DNA from: Cycas panzhihuaensis
Lineage: Eukaryota; Cycadophyta
Assembly (NCBI GenBank): GCA_023213395.1
Contig: CM041465.1
Location: 8,556,001 to 8,620,000, forward strand
Direction: 5' to 3'
Length of the DNA stretch: 64,000 nucleotides
Below the pieces are notes generated by a model. That model did no database searches and was not told the origin of the DNA. It saw nothing but the letters and a program-made list of their open reading frames with translations. A program made the position numbers and the translations under genes. Positions 33,811-45,706 of this stretch are shown piece after piece; position 1 is the stretch's first letter, and every line of letters begins with the position of its first letter.

Positions 33811-34358
33811 TAGGTGTATAGTAAGGGCCCATCCAGTTCATGGACATTTGGTAATGAAGTACCATCTAGTTTATGGGCACATTATATGATAGTAAAGTCT
33901 CATCTAGGATGTGGGTGTTAGGTAAGTATTTGGTAATGTTAGATACCTAGTCTTTTTGGGTGAGAAGATACCCAGTCTTTTTGGGCAAAAGGTGAATGTA
34001 GCAATGTTTTGTAGATGATACCTAGTTCTTTTGGGTAGATTTTTAGAGTTGTTAGTCAATGCCTAGTCCTTTTGGGTGGATTTGTAGAGATTAGATATAT
34101 AGTCCTTTTGGGTAAGAGATGTAAATGATTATGTTTTGATCAAAGTTACTTAGCCCTTTTGAGTAGACTTGCTAGTGGGAACTTTACTGAGTTTAGCTAA
34201 CATATGAATTCCATTTTACATTAGGTTATAGAATGGTATTACCTTGTCATCCATACATTTCATTTGATTCCTATCACTTTGACTAGAGTGACAAGCATCT
34301 ACATCATTGCCACCTCTCACTATCCTATTTCTCTTTTTAGAATAGGAGCCTCACGTGC
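33811..34358 (+). repeat. Second degenerate repeat array (TACCTAGTCCTTTTGGG) in the Tat-1 3' region
   Basis: Six variants of CTAGTCCTTTTGGGT occur at about 33948, 33972, 34022, 34063, 34099 and 34150, spaced about 24-51 bp. A short run of CATCTAGTTYATGGGCA-like copies lies before them at about 33830-33920. The last 190 bp up to the purine tract show no repeat or gene. Confidence 0.7.
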
Positions 34359-34370
34359 CAAGGGGACAAA
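34359..34370 (+). other. Tat-1 polypurine tract
   Basis: The purine-rich AAGGGGACAAA segment touches the LTR start TGTTTCACC at 34371. The left LTR has no such tract before it, which identifies 34371 as the 3' LTR. Confidence 0.75.
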
Positions 34371-36710
34371 TGTTTCACCAAAACCTAGCCTCTTCACTTA
34401 AATTTAGATTATATTGGTAATTTGGTACATGTTATATAATTTCATAGGAGATAATTGATAGATGTTGATTGTATTTAGTAGATTAGGCCATGTTTTATTG
34501 ATATGATATATGAAGTTTGATTAATGAAATGTGATGAATGTTGATATAACCTATATTCTTGCTTCTATTCACCAGTGATGTAAACTATAGCATCAGAGTT
34601 TCCTTGTATGATCAACTCAACCTTAATTTTCTTTCAAAGTTTGATCTTTTCACTTTATTTTCAAGATTTCACCCAAGATTTTGTTGTTTATCATCTTTTA
34701 GGCTTCTACTTAATGCATTTTACCTAATTATGGGCCTATTTATTCCTTGATGCAGTTATTTCTATGATTGAATCTTCATTAAATATTAATTTTTGTTATT
34801 TTTTTAAATCAAATTTTTACTCCACTGTAATCACACTTTTCGTGCTGTCAAAAATATGACTGATCATAGTTTTAGAATAAAATCACATTTTTGGTAAGTG
34901 AAAAATGTGACTTATCATGTTTTTCATTGTCATGCAATAAAAGATTGGGCATACCACTAAAATTTTGCATGCCACCACCCAGATTCAGTGGAATTTGACT
35001 TCTTCGATGCCCAAAAGTGTTTTAGAGTGACTGTTAATTGAATAGAGAAGAGTTAGAAGTGATTTGGCTAGTGGTGTGTGAAGATTTTTTCTCAAGTTTT
35101 TTTAAAGATTTCTTGAGGACTGCTATTGTGAGTTTGAAGACTTAATTTCTTGAATACTTTTGGGTGAAATCTTGAAGAAGCTTTGTTGTTGTGTTGCTAT
35201 CCTTCAATTGTTGATGGTATAAGCTTCTATTTTCTTAGATCTTCATCATTTTTATACTTCAAACTTCTTCTGATTTGGTAAGATATTTCCTATTAAATTT
35301 AAAACTTATTTCATGGTGTTTTGAAGGTAGTTTTAACTTAGAAACTTTTCTTTTCATTAGGTAATCACTATAGTACTCTCATTTTAATTTTTAATATTGA
35401 AATATATATTGAAAGGTTAGCTCTTTATGGGGTTCCATCATACATCTAGTTATTCCTTCCCACTCTGTCATAGTAGTTTATAGTTTAGTTGGAATGTTAT
35501 TCTCTTTTGGCATTGTTTGGGTCAAGTTTGGCCTCTTTGGATTGTTGTTCTTCCTTCTTTGATCTTTCTTTAGAGAAAGTTTGTGGAAAAGTTGTTCAAT
35601 TAAAAAGAAAGCTACCATTCTATGATTGCATATACTTTTATTTTCAAGTTAGCCCTTTTAGATTGAGAATGAAAAGTTGAGAATGTTATTTGGTTGAAAT
35701 ATCTCTGATTTTCAATTTTTGCATTAGGTTTAAGGATCCTTTTGGATCTCTTACTACTCCAATTATGATAGAACCTTTGGGGACTAGTATTATATGGATG
35801 ATTATTATTCAGATTTGTAATATGCTCATCATCTCATAGGTTAGAAAATTTTTAGAAAACATTAGTAGTTTTTTTTAAGAGTCTCTCTTTTTTATGCATT
35901 ATTTCATTACTTTTTAAGGGAATTAATGCATGCATCAATGCTGAAGCATATTGACTAGGTTTGGATATTGATTGACCTCTTTTAAAAGAAATTTTCATAA
36001 AAATCATGTTAAGAATTTTAGATTTTGAGTAGCATCATCTCTTTTTAAGTGAAATGTGCACATTGCATATATGAAAGCTTTCTTTTCTTGTTGCATGCAC
36101 ATATTTCATTTTGAAAAAGTAAAAAAAAAAAAAGAGAACTTGCATGCATTATTTCTTGTTTATTTGCTTTTGATTTATAACTAAAAAAAACACAAAAAAA
36201 TTTATGTGAGTTTGATCTTTTAGTTTCTTTAGTTTTATTATCTTTCTTTCTTGGCTACATATCTTTGTAATCATATAAAAACCTAGAAACTAAAACAAGA
36301 CAAACTTCATTTCCATTAGCTTACCCTCTCTCACATCTTAGTAAAACTCAAAAGGTTGAAATGATTACGTAAGAGGAATCCCTAGGAAGGACATTGGGGA
36401 TATTATAAGTGTGGTTCTAAACTTAGAACTCTGTTGTCAAGTCATATAGGTTAGTGGATTCTATCATCCTATTTTACATCCATGCCTTTCATTGTACCCA
36501 CTCACACTTAGGTAGGTAGCGCTACTAGGTGAAGACTCCTCCTTAGGAGTTGGGCAAAGATGGTCCTTTATGACTTCTTGAGCTTTGCATCTCTCAACTT
36601 TAATCATAAAAGGAATTGAGAGATATTACTTTAGGTCCTCCCTAGGTCCCAACCATCTTTCTGGTGACCTTGTTGAGTATATAACCCAAGAACCTCCTAA
36701 AATGCCACTA
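34371..36710 (+). repeat. Tat-1 3' LTR
   Basis: 2340 bp, homologous to 1572-3993. It is shorter by small deletions, for example near 35430 and 35600. It carries the same GTGAAAAATGTGAC motif (34898-34911). The end is placed at CCACTA, next to the duplication CTTAG. Divergence from the 5' LTR is clearly larger than for the Copia-B1 pair. Confidence 0.85.
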
Positions 36711-36715
36711 CTTAG
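36711..36715. repeat. Right target-site duplication of Tat-1 (CTTAG)
   Basis: Partner of CTTGG at 1567-1571, one mismatch. Confidence 0.65.
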
Positions 36716-36797
36716 ATCTCTCCTCTTTTAGCATTCTTTCCTTATAGAAGGGAAACATTTTCCTACCTTTTATAGTTATAACTATTACACTTTCCCA

Positions 36798-37255
36798 TGG
36801 CCTTACTTATCTATACTGATAGAGGTAGCTGTGGTAACCTAAGGCCCTCCACTATAACTTAGATCATTTGTGATCCCTCTAGATATATTTTCATGTACCT
36901 TAGGATTTACCTACCCAAGCCCATAAATAATGAAGTAGAATATATGGCTATTGTTGAATCCCTTACTAATGTGCTTCATCTCCATTGTGGCCCTATCATC
37001 TTGCATTGTGATTCCCAGATTGTAGCATCCCAATTAACCCAGACCTATCAAGTCCTTTACCCAGGTTGAGATCTTTGGCTATGACAACCAGATCCATATT
37101 GGCCTATTTCACTTTGGTCGACATCCAATATATCCCTTATGATTAAAACATTAAAGCTAACAACCTAGTCAACCACATTCTTGAGCATCACATTCAATTG
37201 GAAAGTGACCCCCTTTTGACTCAATGGGTTCCCTATTTGAAAAGGCTTTAGGGGG
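36798..37255 (+). pseudogene. Tat-3 second (archaeal-type) RNase H relic
   Basis: From ATG 36798 the frame reads MALLIYTDRGSCGNLRPST, then PINNEVEYMAIVESLTNVLH and ILHCDSQIVASQLTQTYQV. The Asp, Glu and Asp expected of an RNase H active site are all visible (YTD, NNEVEY, HCD). After a frame change near 37068, VDIQYIPYD-stop-NIKANNLVNHILEHH completes the domain. It is the same protein as the split Tat-1 copy and better kept. It lies 88 bp beyond the Tat-1 right LTR, and no integrase precedes it on this side. I read it as the remainder of an older Tat element that Tat-1 entered upstream of this gene. Confidence 0.75.
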
Positions 37256-39263
37256 CAACCCCCATTTTCCTTCTTCACCTCTGAAAATAGCCATTGATGA
37301 GGTAAAACTATAGTGAACAATACTTTTATCTGCCTAGCACTTATCGTTGGTTGGTATGATGAGGTATCCCCTCATCTCCCTCAGGGTTTCTCCAGGTTTT
37401 CGAACCCTATCTTAGGGTCATACCACCTGCTTGGTGCATTACTTGGGGCATCCCCCTTATTTGTTGCCTTCCTATCTTATTTTCATATGCTTAGGATTCA
37501 TGGCTATGTGCCTTGAGATTGGTTTTATCACACACCTATCTCCCTCCTTATCTTGTGCCTCGACTATGCATCCATTGTGATACTTGTCACCCCCTGGTTA
37601 CCCATATATCTAACTTCTGATTATTGTTCATACTAATGATATTTGTATTAACATCATTCACCATCATCTTAACTTTAGAGCAATGAGGTTCTACTGCTAA
37701 GGGGGCAGTGTTTCTGAGCTACAAGGAATGGATCAGGAGATGGCAGCATCTCAATAAATAAAGGTATGTGTCTCCTCCCTACCCATAGCTTCAAAGTTAC
37801 ATTATTAAGACTAGGATGATAGTTGGTATGTGTTTGATACTTTTTTAGATTTTTTATTTTCTTTTTTAAGTTAATGATTATCAAGACTTTGGTCCAATGG
37901 CTTTAGAGCCCCCCTTCATGGCCTAATGATCGATAAGGTGACCCTTCTAATCCCTTGCAACCTCATTCCTATTAGATTTTGACCTATTACTACCTATTTC
38001 ACTTCATTCTTTTGCCTCGATTACATGTAGTTAGTATTTAGAAAACTTAGGGTTAGCTTATAGGGGTCTATAGTGGAAATTTGTAGCTTTATAGTCAAAT
38101 TTTAGTTTACTATTGCAATCCCATTCTAATTATTTCTTATACTGTAAAGTATTTTAGTATTGTAGATATGTTTATGATACTGCGAATAACTTCACAGTGT
38201 GACTATTACAATAGCCACTTGTAGCTAGTAACATTTAATTTTTATCATAAATACTCCCTTGATAGATATGACACACCATGGTAGGACTAAGTGGGTGCAG
38301 AATAGTCTAGGGAAGCTTGTTAATTAATCAAATTACCACTTTTATTTGAATTAGAGTGAAAATTTTTAAATGAAACCATACTAATTCATGGCTTTTAAGG
38401 GGTAGTTTCATATATGAAACCACCAACCTAGTGTCTAAATTCTTAATATAAAAAACTCTTAATTTTGAGGAGGGGCTTCTTTTCTTTTCTCTTCTTCCTC
38501 TTTCTTGGTTCTCTTGGCTTCTCAATAGACTCACTCTTCTAAGAGTTAGAATTGATACTCTTCCACTATTTGAGTTAAAAAATTATAAGCATTCTCATGT
38601 TGGATGGGTAGGATCCAAGGACTTTCTTGATGGTATTAGTGGGAACAATTATGTTTGGCTTAGATCTTGACTACTCGACTCTATCTCTTTATTCTCAAGC
38701 TCTAATATTGTAGATCATAACCACCTTTGGCTTCATTCTTTTAAGACATTTAGGAAATTTCCTTAGTTGAGTTAGAAATACTACACAATTACTATCATTC
38801 CACTAGAGAAGGAATTGGAGCAACATACCTATAACTAGAGGAATTTTGAGGAAGTCCATAGGTGCAACCATTAACTCTTACACCCTCTCACTCTTAGGTA
38901 GTCCCCTTCCAAGTTATACAGTACTAAATCTCCTTGGTGCATGCACCTCTCACTCTAATATTGGCCGTGCTTCCATATAGTACTATGCTTACATACTATT
39001 AACCACTTGGAATCCCTCTTACTACTGTGATTTACCTCTTTTTATTGGTTATTTTACCTAGTTGTAGGAATTGGAAGGTTTACCTTAGCTTCATTAAGGG
39101 AACTACCTTCATTAGGGAGGCTAGTGCTATCTTGAGGCACCCCTCATCCCTTTTTCTTATCTCTTACATTCTTCTTACACATTGATTTCCTTGGAAATAA
39201 TACTAAGTCTTGCATGTTGTGCTTGCACTCTCTTTAGTTAAGTGTAGAACATAGCTTATGAGG
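37256..39263. other. Unassigned DNA right of Tat-3 RNase H
   Basis: I can support no gene. A G-rich GGCTTTAGGGGGCAACCCCC near 37243-37262 and AAGGGGGCAG near 37699 could be purine tracts of the older element. No LTR could be paired with them. Short open frames here (for example 37313 and 38328) show no family motif. Confidence 0.4.
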
Positions 39264-39295
<32 letters not shown>

Positions 39296-39352
39296 TATAT
39301 ATCTATATATCTATATATATATATATATATATCTATATATATATATATATAT
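39264..39352. repeat. Compound microsatellite (ATAC)n then (TA)n with TCTATA interruptions
   Basis: About six TACA units are followed by about 60 bp of TA repeats broken by three CTATA steps. It is a typical length-variable simple repeat. Confidence 0.95.
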
Positions 39353-40589
39353 CACAAATATTTTTCTTAGATAGTTTTCCAATATGCATGCAGGGTGGAG
39401 AGCACACCCCTTCAAAATAGCTTTAAGGACATAAAGGTGAACCACATCCCTCAAGGTAAGCTCTATTTTCATTTTAGCATGTAATTTGGTTTCTTTGATT
39501 CTCCTTTATTTACATATTACTTATAATTAAGCTTGGGGTAGATAAGTAGAGCCCTTTCCATCCCATACCTTTTGCACTACAAAGGAGCCTTCGAGTTAGA
39601 CGAAGGAAGATTAAAGAGAACCAAAGGAAAGGAACATCTCCAAATTCCATGGTTTAGGTATTTATTTCTAAAACCCTATTCCTTTACAGTGATTCCATTT
39701 CTTGTCAACACCATACTCCCCATTGCAAAACTTCTCCTCTTCCCTTTTGGTTTTGTTTCCATTAGTTGCATGATCATTAAAAGAAAGGGAGTTTAAATTT
39801 TTAGGGGACATCATTTATTGCATGTAAGAGAAAGGAATTATTTTAAAGGAAAAGTTGTTCTTTTTTCCTCTTATTTAGTCTTTTTATAAAATGGCATATT
39901 TGGGAATGTTTTAGATTGCATGTAGTGAAGGGCATCTACTCTCCATTTTCCTTGTTCTACCTCTTATAACACACTAGTATCTCTTTTCTTAATTAGTGTA
40001 AAAGCTCTGTAGCTCTTTTGGGATATAAGAGGAAAGGAAAATTAATGAAAGTGAAGATTAATATCTTTTGCATGTTATTTATTTATTGCATTCCCTTCCA
40101 TTATAACACACATACAAACAAAATTACATTAACAAGAAACCTTAAGGGAAGCTCACCATCATTTCATATATCTTAATATTAAATAAAAAAAGGAAACAAT
40201 TGAAACCTCCACTTCTCTTTTTACTTACCTTTACTATTATACCATCTCCTATGATGTAACTCTTTTCTTTTTCTCCAAAAGAGGATAGGAGAAGTCCTTG
40301 CTTAGGTAACTTGGTAATTAGAGGGGTATGCCATCCATAACTCATAAATCTACATATCAACTATACCTATATACCAACTAAATCTACATATCAATCACAT
40401 CTACCTACCAACCAGATCTAAAACCCTATATGTAAAGAAATGAACACACATTATGTGAGTCTTGAATCTACACCCAAGTAGTGCACAAATGCCCTTTGAG
40501 GATAAATAAAAGCCATATCGCACCTCTTTAGGATTTCACACCTTAGATCTATCACTCGTAGGTGTGTCACTACCCCTAATTACCCTTGT
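39353..40589. other. Unassigned DNA between microsatellite and Tat-2
   Basis: No recognisable coding or terminal repeat sequence. The minus-strand Tat-2 homology stops near 40590, just past its RNase H, so its integrase and 3' LTR are missing here. The missing end may have been deleted. Confidence 0.4.
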
Positions 40590-42191
40590 AGGTGAGACTC
40601 TACTTGGAAAATTTCATACCCTTCTTAGATTTATGATTGATGATCTTAAGGTCATATTCTTGAAGGAGGATGACCCATTTGTTTGTCCTTCTCATTAATT
40701 TTGACTAGGTTATAAGATACCTCAACAAGTCTAATTAGACTATCACATATATGGTATTACCCAAAAGGTAATGCCAAAGTTTCTTGAAGATATATATGAA
40801 TGCCAAGCATTCTTTTCCTACTAGGGGATAGTTTAGTTCTTTTGCCATGAGGGTGTGACTAATGAAGTAGAAGACTCTTTTAGTTATAGAGTCATCTTCC
40901 TAGGCCAACATGACACCTATGGATTCATTAGTCACTAAAATGTAAAGTATAAATGGATGGTCAAATAATGGAGGAGCCAATATGGGGGCTAAAACAAGGG
41001 CTTTTTAAAGCTCTTGGAAGGCCTCTTAGACTCTGGTGGACTAAACAAAAAGGGTCCCCTTTTTAGGAGATTTGTTAGAGGTTTTTCATCAATGGTAAAG
41101 TTCGCCAAAAAGTATTTTAGAAAACCTAATATCCCCTAAAATGACTTAATTTAATATTGCATTCTTAGAGGTAATATCTCAATTATTACTTTAATCTTAT
41201 TAGGGTTAACTTGGCTCCCTTCTTGAGAGATGAGGAATCCCAAAAGATTGCTAGTCATTACCATAAAAATACATTTGAGTGAGTTTAAGCTAACAAGATA
41301 CTAATGACACCTGGTAAAGATTGTCCCCACATCCATAGGGTGATCAACCCTCTTGTGGGAGAGGTCCATAAGATCATCCATAAAGACTCGAGAATCTTGT
41401 TGATGAGGTCATGAAAAATGAATTGCATGGTTCTTTAGTAAGTGGCCCCAGTGTTTATGAAACCAAAAGGCATCACTTTATAGGCAAACATACCCCAAGG
41501 AGTAGTAAAGGCCATCTTATGATCGTCCTCAGGGAGGATCTAGATTTTATTATATCTAGAGAAGCTATCCGTCAAGGATATAATTTTGAATCTTATTGTA
41601 TGATCAATAATTTGATCGATAAATAGTAGAGGGAAATTATTTTTAGGAAATGTATTATTAATATCCCAAAAGTCAATGCAAATCCTTATAGTATCATTCA
41701 TTTTGGAAATCAAGATGATATTGGATACCTATTTTGAGTAGTCAACTGAAGTGATTAAGCCTATATTAAGTAGCTTTTCCACTTCCATTTTAACTATAAT
41801 GGATAGCTTTGGGTACAAGAGGTGTTGTCTTTACCTAACTAGGTGAGCCATCGGGATTATGGTGAGGTTATAGGTTATAATATTAGGGTCAATTCCCTTC
41901 ATGTTGAAGTAGTCCCATGCAAATACATCACAAAACTCATGGAATAGCTTAGTGTGTTTCTCAACTTTTAGGGGTGAACATTTCACCCTGATCTTGATGA
42001 TTCTATTGGGGACAAGGATGATGTCATTAGTATCTACTGTATATAACACGTTCCCTTCCTCAAAGTGAAGGGGAGCTTGGTTAATAAGAGGGCCAGGAGG
42101 GATGGTTGTATTAGAGCATGTGATGCTAACTATGATGAGGAAGTCCTCTTCCCAAATCACCTTGGGCTTTTGGTGTAATGGAAACCTGTGA
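40590..42191 (-). pseudogene. Tat-2 reverse transcriptase and RNase H relic (minus strand)
   Basis: Read on the minus strand, the RT lead-in FHEFCDVFAWDYFNMKGIDP lies near 41945-41886, then ISLTDSFSRYNKI near 41580-41540 and YKVMPFGF near 41475. The RNase H lies at about 41030-40740, with FILYILVTNES, VFYFISHTLMAKELNYP and KKLWHYLLGN. These are the same blocks as in Tat-1 (8171-9415), so Tat-2 is a relative in opposite orientation. Frameshifts and stops are many. The 134-residue open frame ending near 42235 is artificially extended into the B2 fragment; only the part below 42191 is Tat-2. Confidence 0.75.
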
Positions 42192-42560
42192 CATGTGGTA
42201 TCAAAGCTTGCTTCATTCATATTCATCACTTGCACTTACAATGGAGCCATTGCTTCCTTCTCCTCCATAATCCATGTGGTGAAGGAGATTATGAAAGTGG
42301 ATTTAGAAATATTTTTAAGTTATTATCATAACATATTTATATTGTTTACTTTCCCTTTATCTTTTACAGGTTTGGAAGCACAATACAAGGAGTTGTAAGG
42401 TCCAAGGATTCCAATCCTTTGGTGTCCACTCATGGTATCTCAATCTTCTTTTCTTTCCCCTCTTTTTATCCATTTAATAAGGGGACATGCTGCCGAAATT
42501 TTTCTAGCTTTTAGAAGAATGATTGTAAGGGGAGGTTTTACCCACTTTTTCCAAAGAATT
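42192..42560 (+). repeat. Copia-B2 leader piece, direct orientation
   Basis: Begins CATGTGGTATCAAAGC, which is the last two LTR bases plus the primer site, and follows the family leader to about B1 position 26456. The LTR that should precede it is absent; Tat-2 sequence abuts directly. Confidence 0.8.
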
Positions 42561-42562
42561 TA

Positions 42563-42671
42563 TTACCTCCCCATTTTGTGAGAGCTACTTTCCTTCTCTC
42601 AAGTCTCTCTTGATCCTATGTTTGAATTTGTATTTAGTGTATAGAGATGAAGGATAGATCCACTCTTTTTA
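42563..42671 (+). repeat. Copia-B2 LTR 3' fragment
   Basis: TTACCTCCCCATTTTGTGAG to CACTCTTTTTA matches the last part of the family LTR, with the terminal CA mutated to TA. A normal primer site, TGGTATCAGAGC (42674-42685), follows. Confidence 0.85.
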
Positions 42672-42685
42672 TGTGGTATCAGAGC

Positions 42686-44036
42686 AAGAATATATAAAAC
42701 ATCAATAAGTGTAAAATCTGGAAGGCCAATGAGTTTCAAGCAAATAGTTCCAAGTCCTTCGACTGGCTAAGATGATTTATCAACCATGTATACAACACTA
42801 CAAACTTCAGAGTTAAAATCCTAAAAGAATTAGTGATGATAAGTCATGCATTGTGTTGCTCTAGTATCCATGATCCACAAAGTATTTGAGATAGCACTAT
42901 TTGCAATTCCAAGTGGTGAAGGCAAAAGTGAATAAGCATAACCAAAATGAGCCTCAATATACTTAGTGGATCTATCAACAACATTTGATGAAGTGGTCCC
43001 AATTCTTTGAATGTGTGCATGAGAAAATTATATTCCACTAAAAAGAATCTTCAAAAGAAGTATTACCAACATTATGTGCACCATGGTGTTATTGATAACT
43101 TAGTAGTTTATTGGTGGCAGTCTTACAATTTTTAGCATAATGTCTTTTTCTATTACACCTTTGGCACATAATTATTTGGTTTCTAGTCCCATAAGAAGTA
43201 TTGGGATGACTGGATTATCTCTGATTACTGGATTTATGTCTAGGTTGATTATTTCAGCCTTGGTCTTAAGACTATTTTTGTTAGAGTTGTGGAGCCTGTT
43301 GACCAAGAGAATGTTGTCCTTGTTGTCTACTTCTTCCTCTTCCATGGGAATTACCACCTCTATTAGAGTACTAACCTTGATTTTTGGTATAACAAAGATC
43401 TTCTTCTACTTCAAAAGTAGCATCAACTAGATCTAATATAGTGGTAAAGTTGGTATCAAAGGTCTTATCAAATTCAATGAACTTATTAGCAAGAGCCTTA
43501 AAGTTTAGGGTCTTCAAAGTGCCACTAGATTAAAGAATTCCCAGAAGATTTTTGTAATCTAGAATATGGAGACATGACTGAATCAAGAAAGCCTATGTAA
43601 TACATTAAGTTTTCAAATATTTATCAATGACTTGCTTGATTGGACAAAGGAGATTGATTATCTCACTTGTGTGTCCTTTCTATATTTTTAATTTGTTCAT
43701 CTTTAGTACTAAGTGAATAAATTCTAAGTCTAATTTAGTGTCAAAGTTCTTCTTAAGAACTTCAAGAACTTTCCATGCTATATCATATACAGCTTCATCA
43801 ATGAGATTGTGTAGGGAATAATCAATGACAAGTAGTATCCCTACATGAATTTTATCATCATCAAGTTCCCATTGGCATTTTGTTGTAGCTTCAGTGGGAG
43901 TAATTGGAGCACCTTCTCCAGAAGCTACAATAGATGGTGCAGGTTGTAAGTGATCTCTCCATAGACCTTTATACTTTGCATCATTTCTAACACCAGTGAA
44001 CCACATGTCCTAATTTTCTTTCCCTTTTAGAATGCA
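42686..44036 (-). pseudogene. gag: Copia-B2 gag and partial protease relic (minus strand)
   Basis: This is the inverse of B1 28106-29519. The protease side lies near 42686-42890 and includes the complement of WIMDTG-type sequence near 42870. The best gag frame of the family is 44006-43680, 108 codons without a stop, with WELDDDKIHVGILLVIDYSL and LHNLIDEAVYDIAWKVLEVL. The start would be near 44066, as in B1. Integrase, RT and RNase H are absent because the piece ends at the B1 29519 equivalent. Confidence 0.75.
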
Positions 44037-44066
44037 GTTTACATTTTGCTTGAACTGTGAAGACAT

Positions 44067-45706
44067 GGTATCTTTTGAGAAGGGAAGAAATGAATAAAGG
44101 ACTATAAAAGTGATGGTAATAAATGAACAATCACTATTCACAAATGGGAGATGGAATGAAGTAGTGTAGTAGAAGGAAGAAGAAGTGAGAATGGTTTCTC
44201 AAAGATGAAGGGAGCAACTTAGAGAAAAGTCACCAACACCTGTGACAAATATTAACTTGACGCAATAGGAATATGAGAAGCACTATGATGAAAATTTGCC
44301 ACTCATACTTGTGGAAAATATTAACCTAATGAAATAGGAATATGAGAAGCACTATGATTGTGATTACACTATGGATAACATTTTACAAATAAGTAAGTGA
44401 TCAATATACAAGATTATAGGCCAATATAGAAGCTGATATCATTGGGCGTACACAACTTGAAACTCAAATATAGGATGCATAATCAACCTAATAACCTATA
44501 ACTTATGTCCAACATATAGTTGAGGTTGTTGAAGGGATTCCTAGGCTTCTAGTAGAATTAAGTTGGCCTTCACCCATGATACCCGCAATTGCGCTTGGTG
44601 ATGAAATCCAAATCACAACAGAGCCCAGGTACTCATAATCCTCATCTAGTTCATTAATGGGTAGCTATATACCTCCTATAAAGAGTGGTATATGCATACC
44701 CATGGCTATGATGGATATTGAATTGGGTATATTTTAATCTTATATTAAAGTTTTAGTTTTCCTAGTTGGTTATCAGGATGATCCATGATTGAGGCGTGAT
44801 GGTATGGCTAACCAAACCTCACCAATATTCTGGTTTAGTCTAGTCCCAACTTGAAACCCATACCTCTTTTATGGCATGGTAGTCTTCTAACCAAGGTATC
44901 TCAACCTTGGTGAGTGTATGAATAAGCACAAGATGGTAGAAAATAGTGTACATGATGTGTTCTTTTTAGGAAGAGTGAAAATATTATTGAATTGTATCAA
45001 ACGTACATTTAATTGAAAATAGAATGCTTGCTTCGAGTGCTTGCTTGGAATGTCTTTAGAGTGCTTGATTTAAATGATTTTGGAGTGCTAAAATGCCTTA
45101 CTAATAAGTGAGTGAGGACACTAGATATTGTTCTAATCCAGGTGTTTTTTTTCTCACTTTTACAATGGGCTTTTAAGCCTTATAAAAAGAAGGAAGAAAA
45201 TTTCTTCACTCTTTTTTTTTTTAATATAAAAAAAGAAAGTAGTCTTCACTAAATCATCAATAACTTTCTCCCACAATAATGAAATGGAGTGCTAATTTTT
45301 GTGCTGTAAACTAGAATTAGAGCTTCATCTTTAGGAAGTTTGAATCAAGTCCAAATGAGTTCTAGAAAGTTTTTGGTAGCCTTGCAAAGTTAGAAGAATA
45401 TATTTTCCCAAAATTCTTACTAAAAATAACTACCATTTACTAAAACAACAATGACTTCCTCATGCGACATCGAAATTAGGTGCTTGTTTTTGTGTTGGAA
45501 AGTAGACTCAGAGACGCATCTTTGATAATTAGAATTAGTTCAATTAGAGATCTATAGAAACTTTTATAGACTTATAAAATTTAGTAAGCAAATTTTATTT
45601 CTATAAAAATTTCAGCTTACTCATTAACACATGATACCATATGAAATTTCCATCATTTTTTTATCACCATGGTCCCAATATGGTCAAGGTGAGAGCATAC
45701 AATGAT
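44067..45706 (-). repeat. Copia-B2 leader piece, inverted
   Basis: Minus-strand match to the family leader from gag back to B1 position 26476. It contains the two 79-bp repeats (about 44215-44360) and the older duplicated block (about 45210-45620). No coding function seen. Confidence 0.8.

Larger units (their letters stand above)
1572..36710 (+). mobile_element. Tat-1: Tat-like Ty3/gypsy LTR retrotransposon, interrupted twice
   Basis: Two direct LTR copies (1572-3993 and 34371-36710) bracket gag, protease, RT, RNase H and integrase relics in gypsy order. A second RNase H, an antisense accessory frame and a repeat-rich 3' untranslated region follow. The right LTR is preceded by a polypurine tract and the left one is followed by a primer-site-like sequence, so the ends are a genuine pair. 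Flanking CTTGG/CTTAG supports one integration. Copia-A (12100-22074) and Copia-B1 (25791-33396) are nested inside. Removing them and their duplications leaves about 17.5 kb, large for gypsy elements but within the range known for the Ogre/Tat group. All coding parts carry stops and frameshifts, so the copy is dead. Clade assignment rests on the second RNase H, the gag zinc motif and the long LTRs. Confidence 0.85.
42192..45706. mobile_element. Copia-B2: truncated, internally inverted Copia-B copy
   Basis: There are three pieces. 42192-42560 (+) matches the leader from the primer site on (B1 26087-26456). 42563-42685 (+) matches the last about 110 bp of the LTR plus primer site (B1 25979-26102). 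42679-45706 (-) matches B1 29519 back to 26476. The first and third pieces are neighbours in the parent element, so most of it looks like an inversion with an LTR tail between. The second and third join at TCAGAGC (42679-42685), present at both parental ends. No complete LTR and no target duplication were found. It splits Tat-2. Confidence 0.8.

Noticed and set aside
37243-37710. Polypurine tract and LTR start of Tat-3
   Set aside because: G-rich tracts are present, but no matching second LTR exists in the window.
38328-38534. 68-codon minus-strand frame (Arg/Lys-rich) as a small gene
   Set aside because: No motif, no regulatory context and no second copy; it is as likely a chance frame.
41831-42235. 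134-codon minus-strand frame as one protein
   Set aside because: Its first 14 codons come from the Copia-B2 leader; only the remainder is Tat-2 RT lead-in. It is a chance fusion at an insertion joint.
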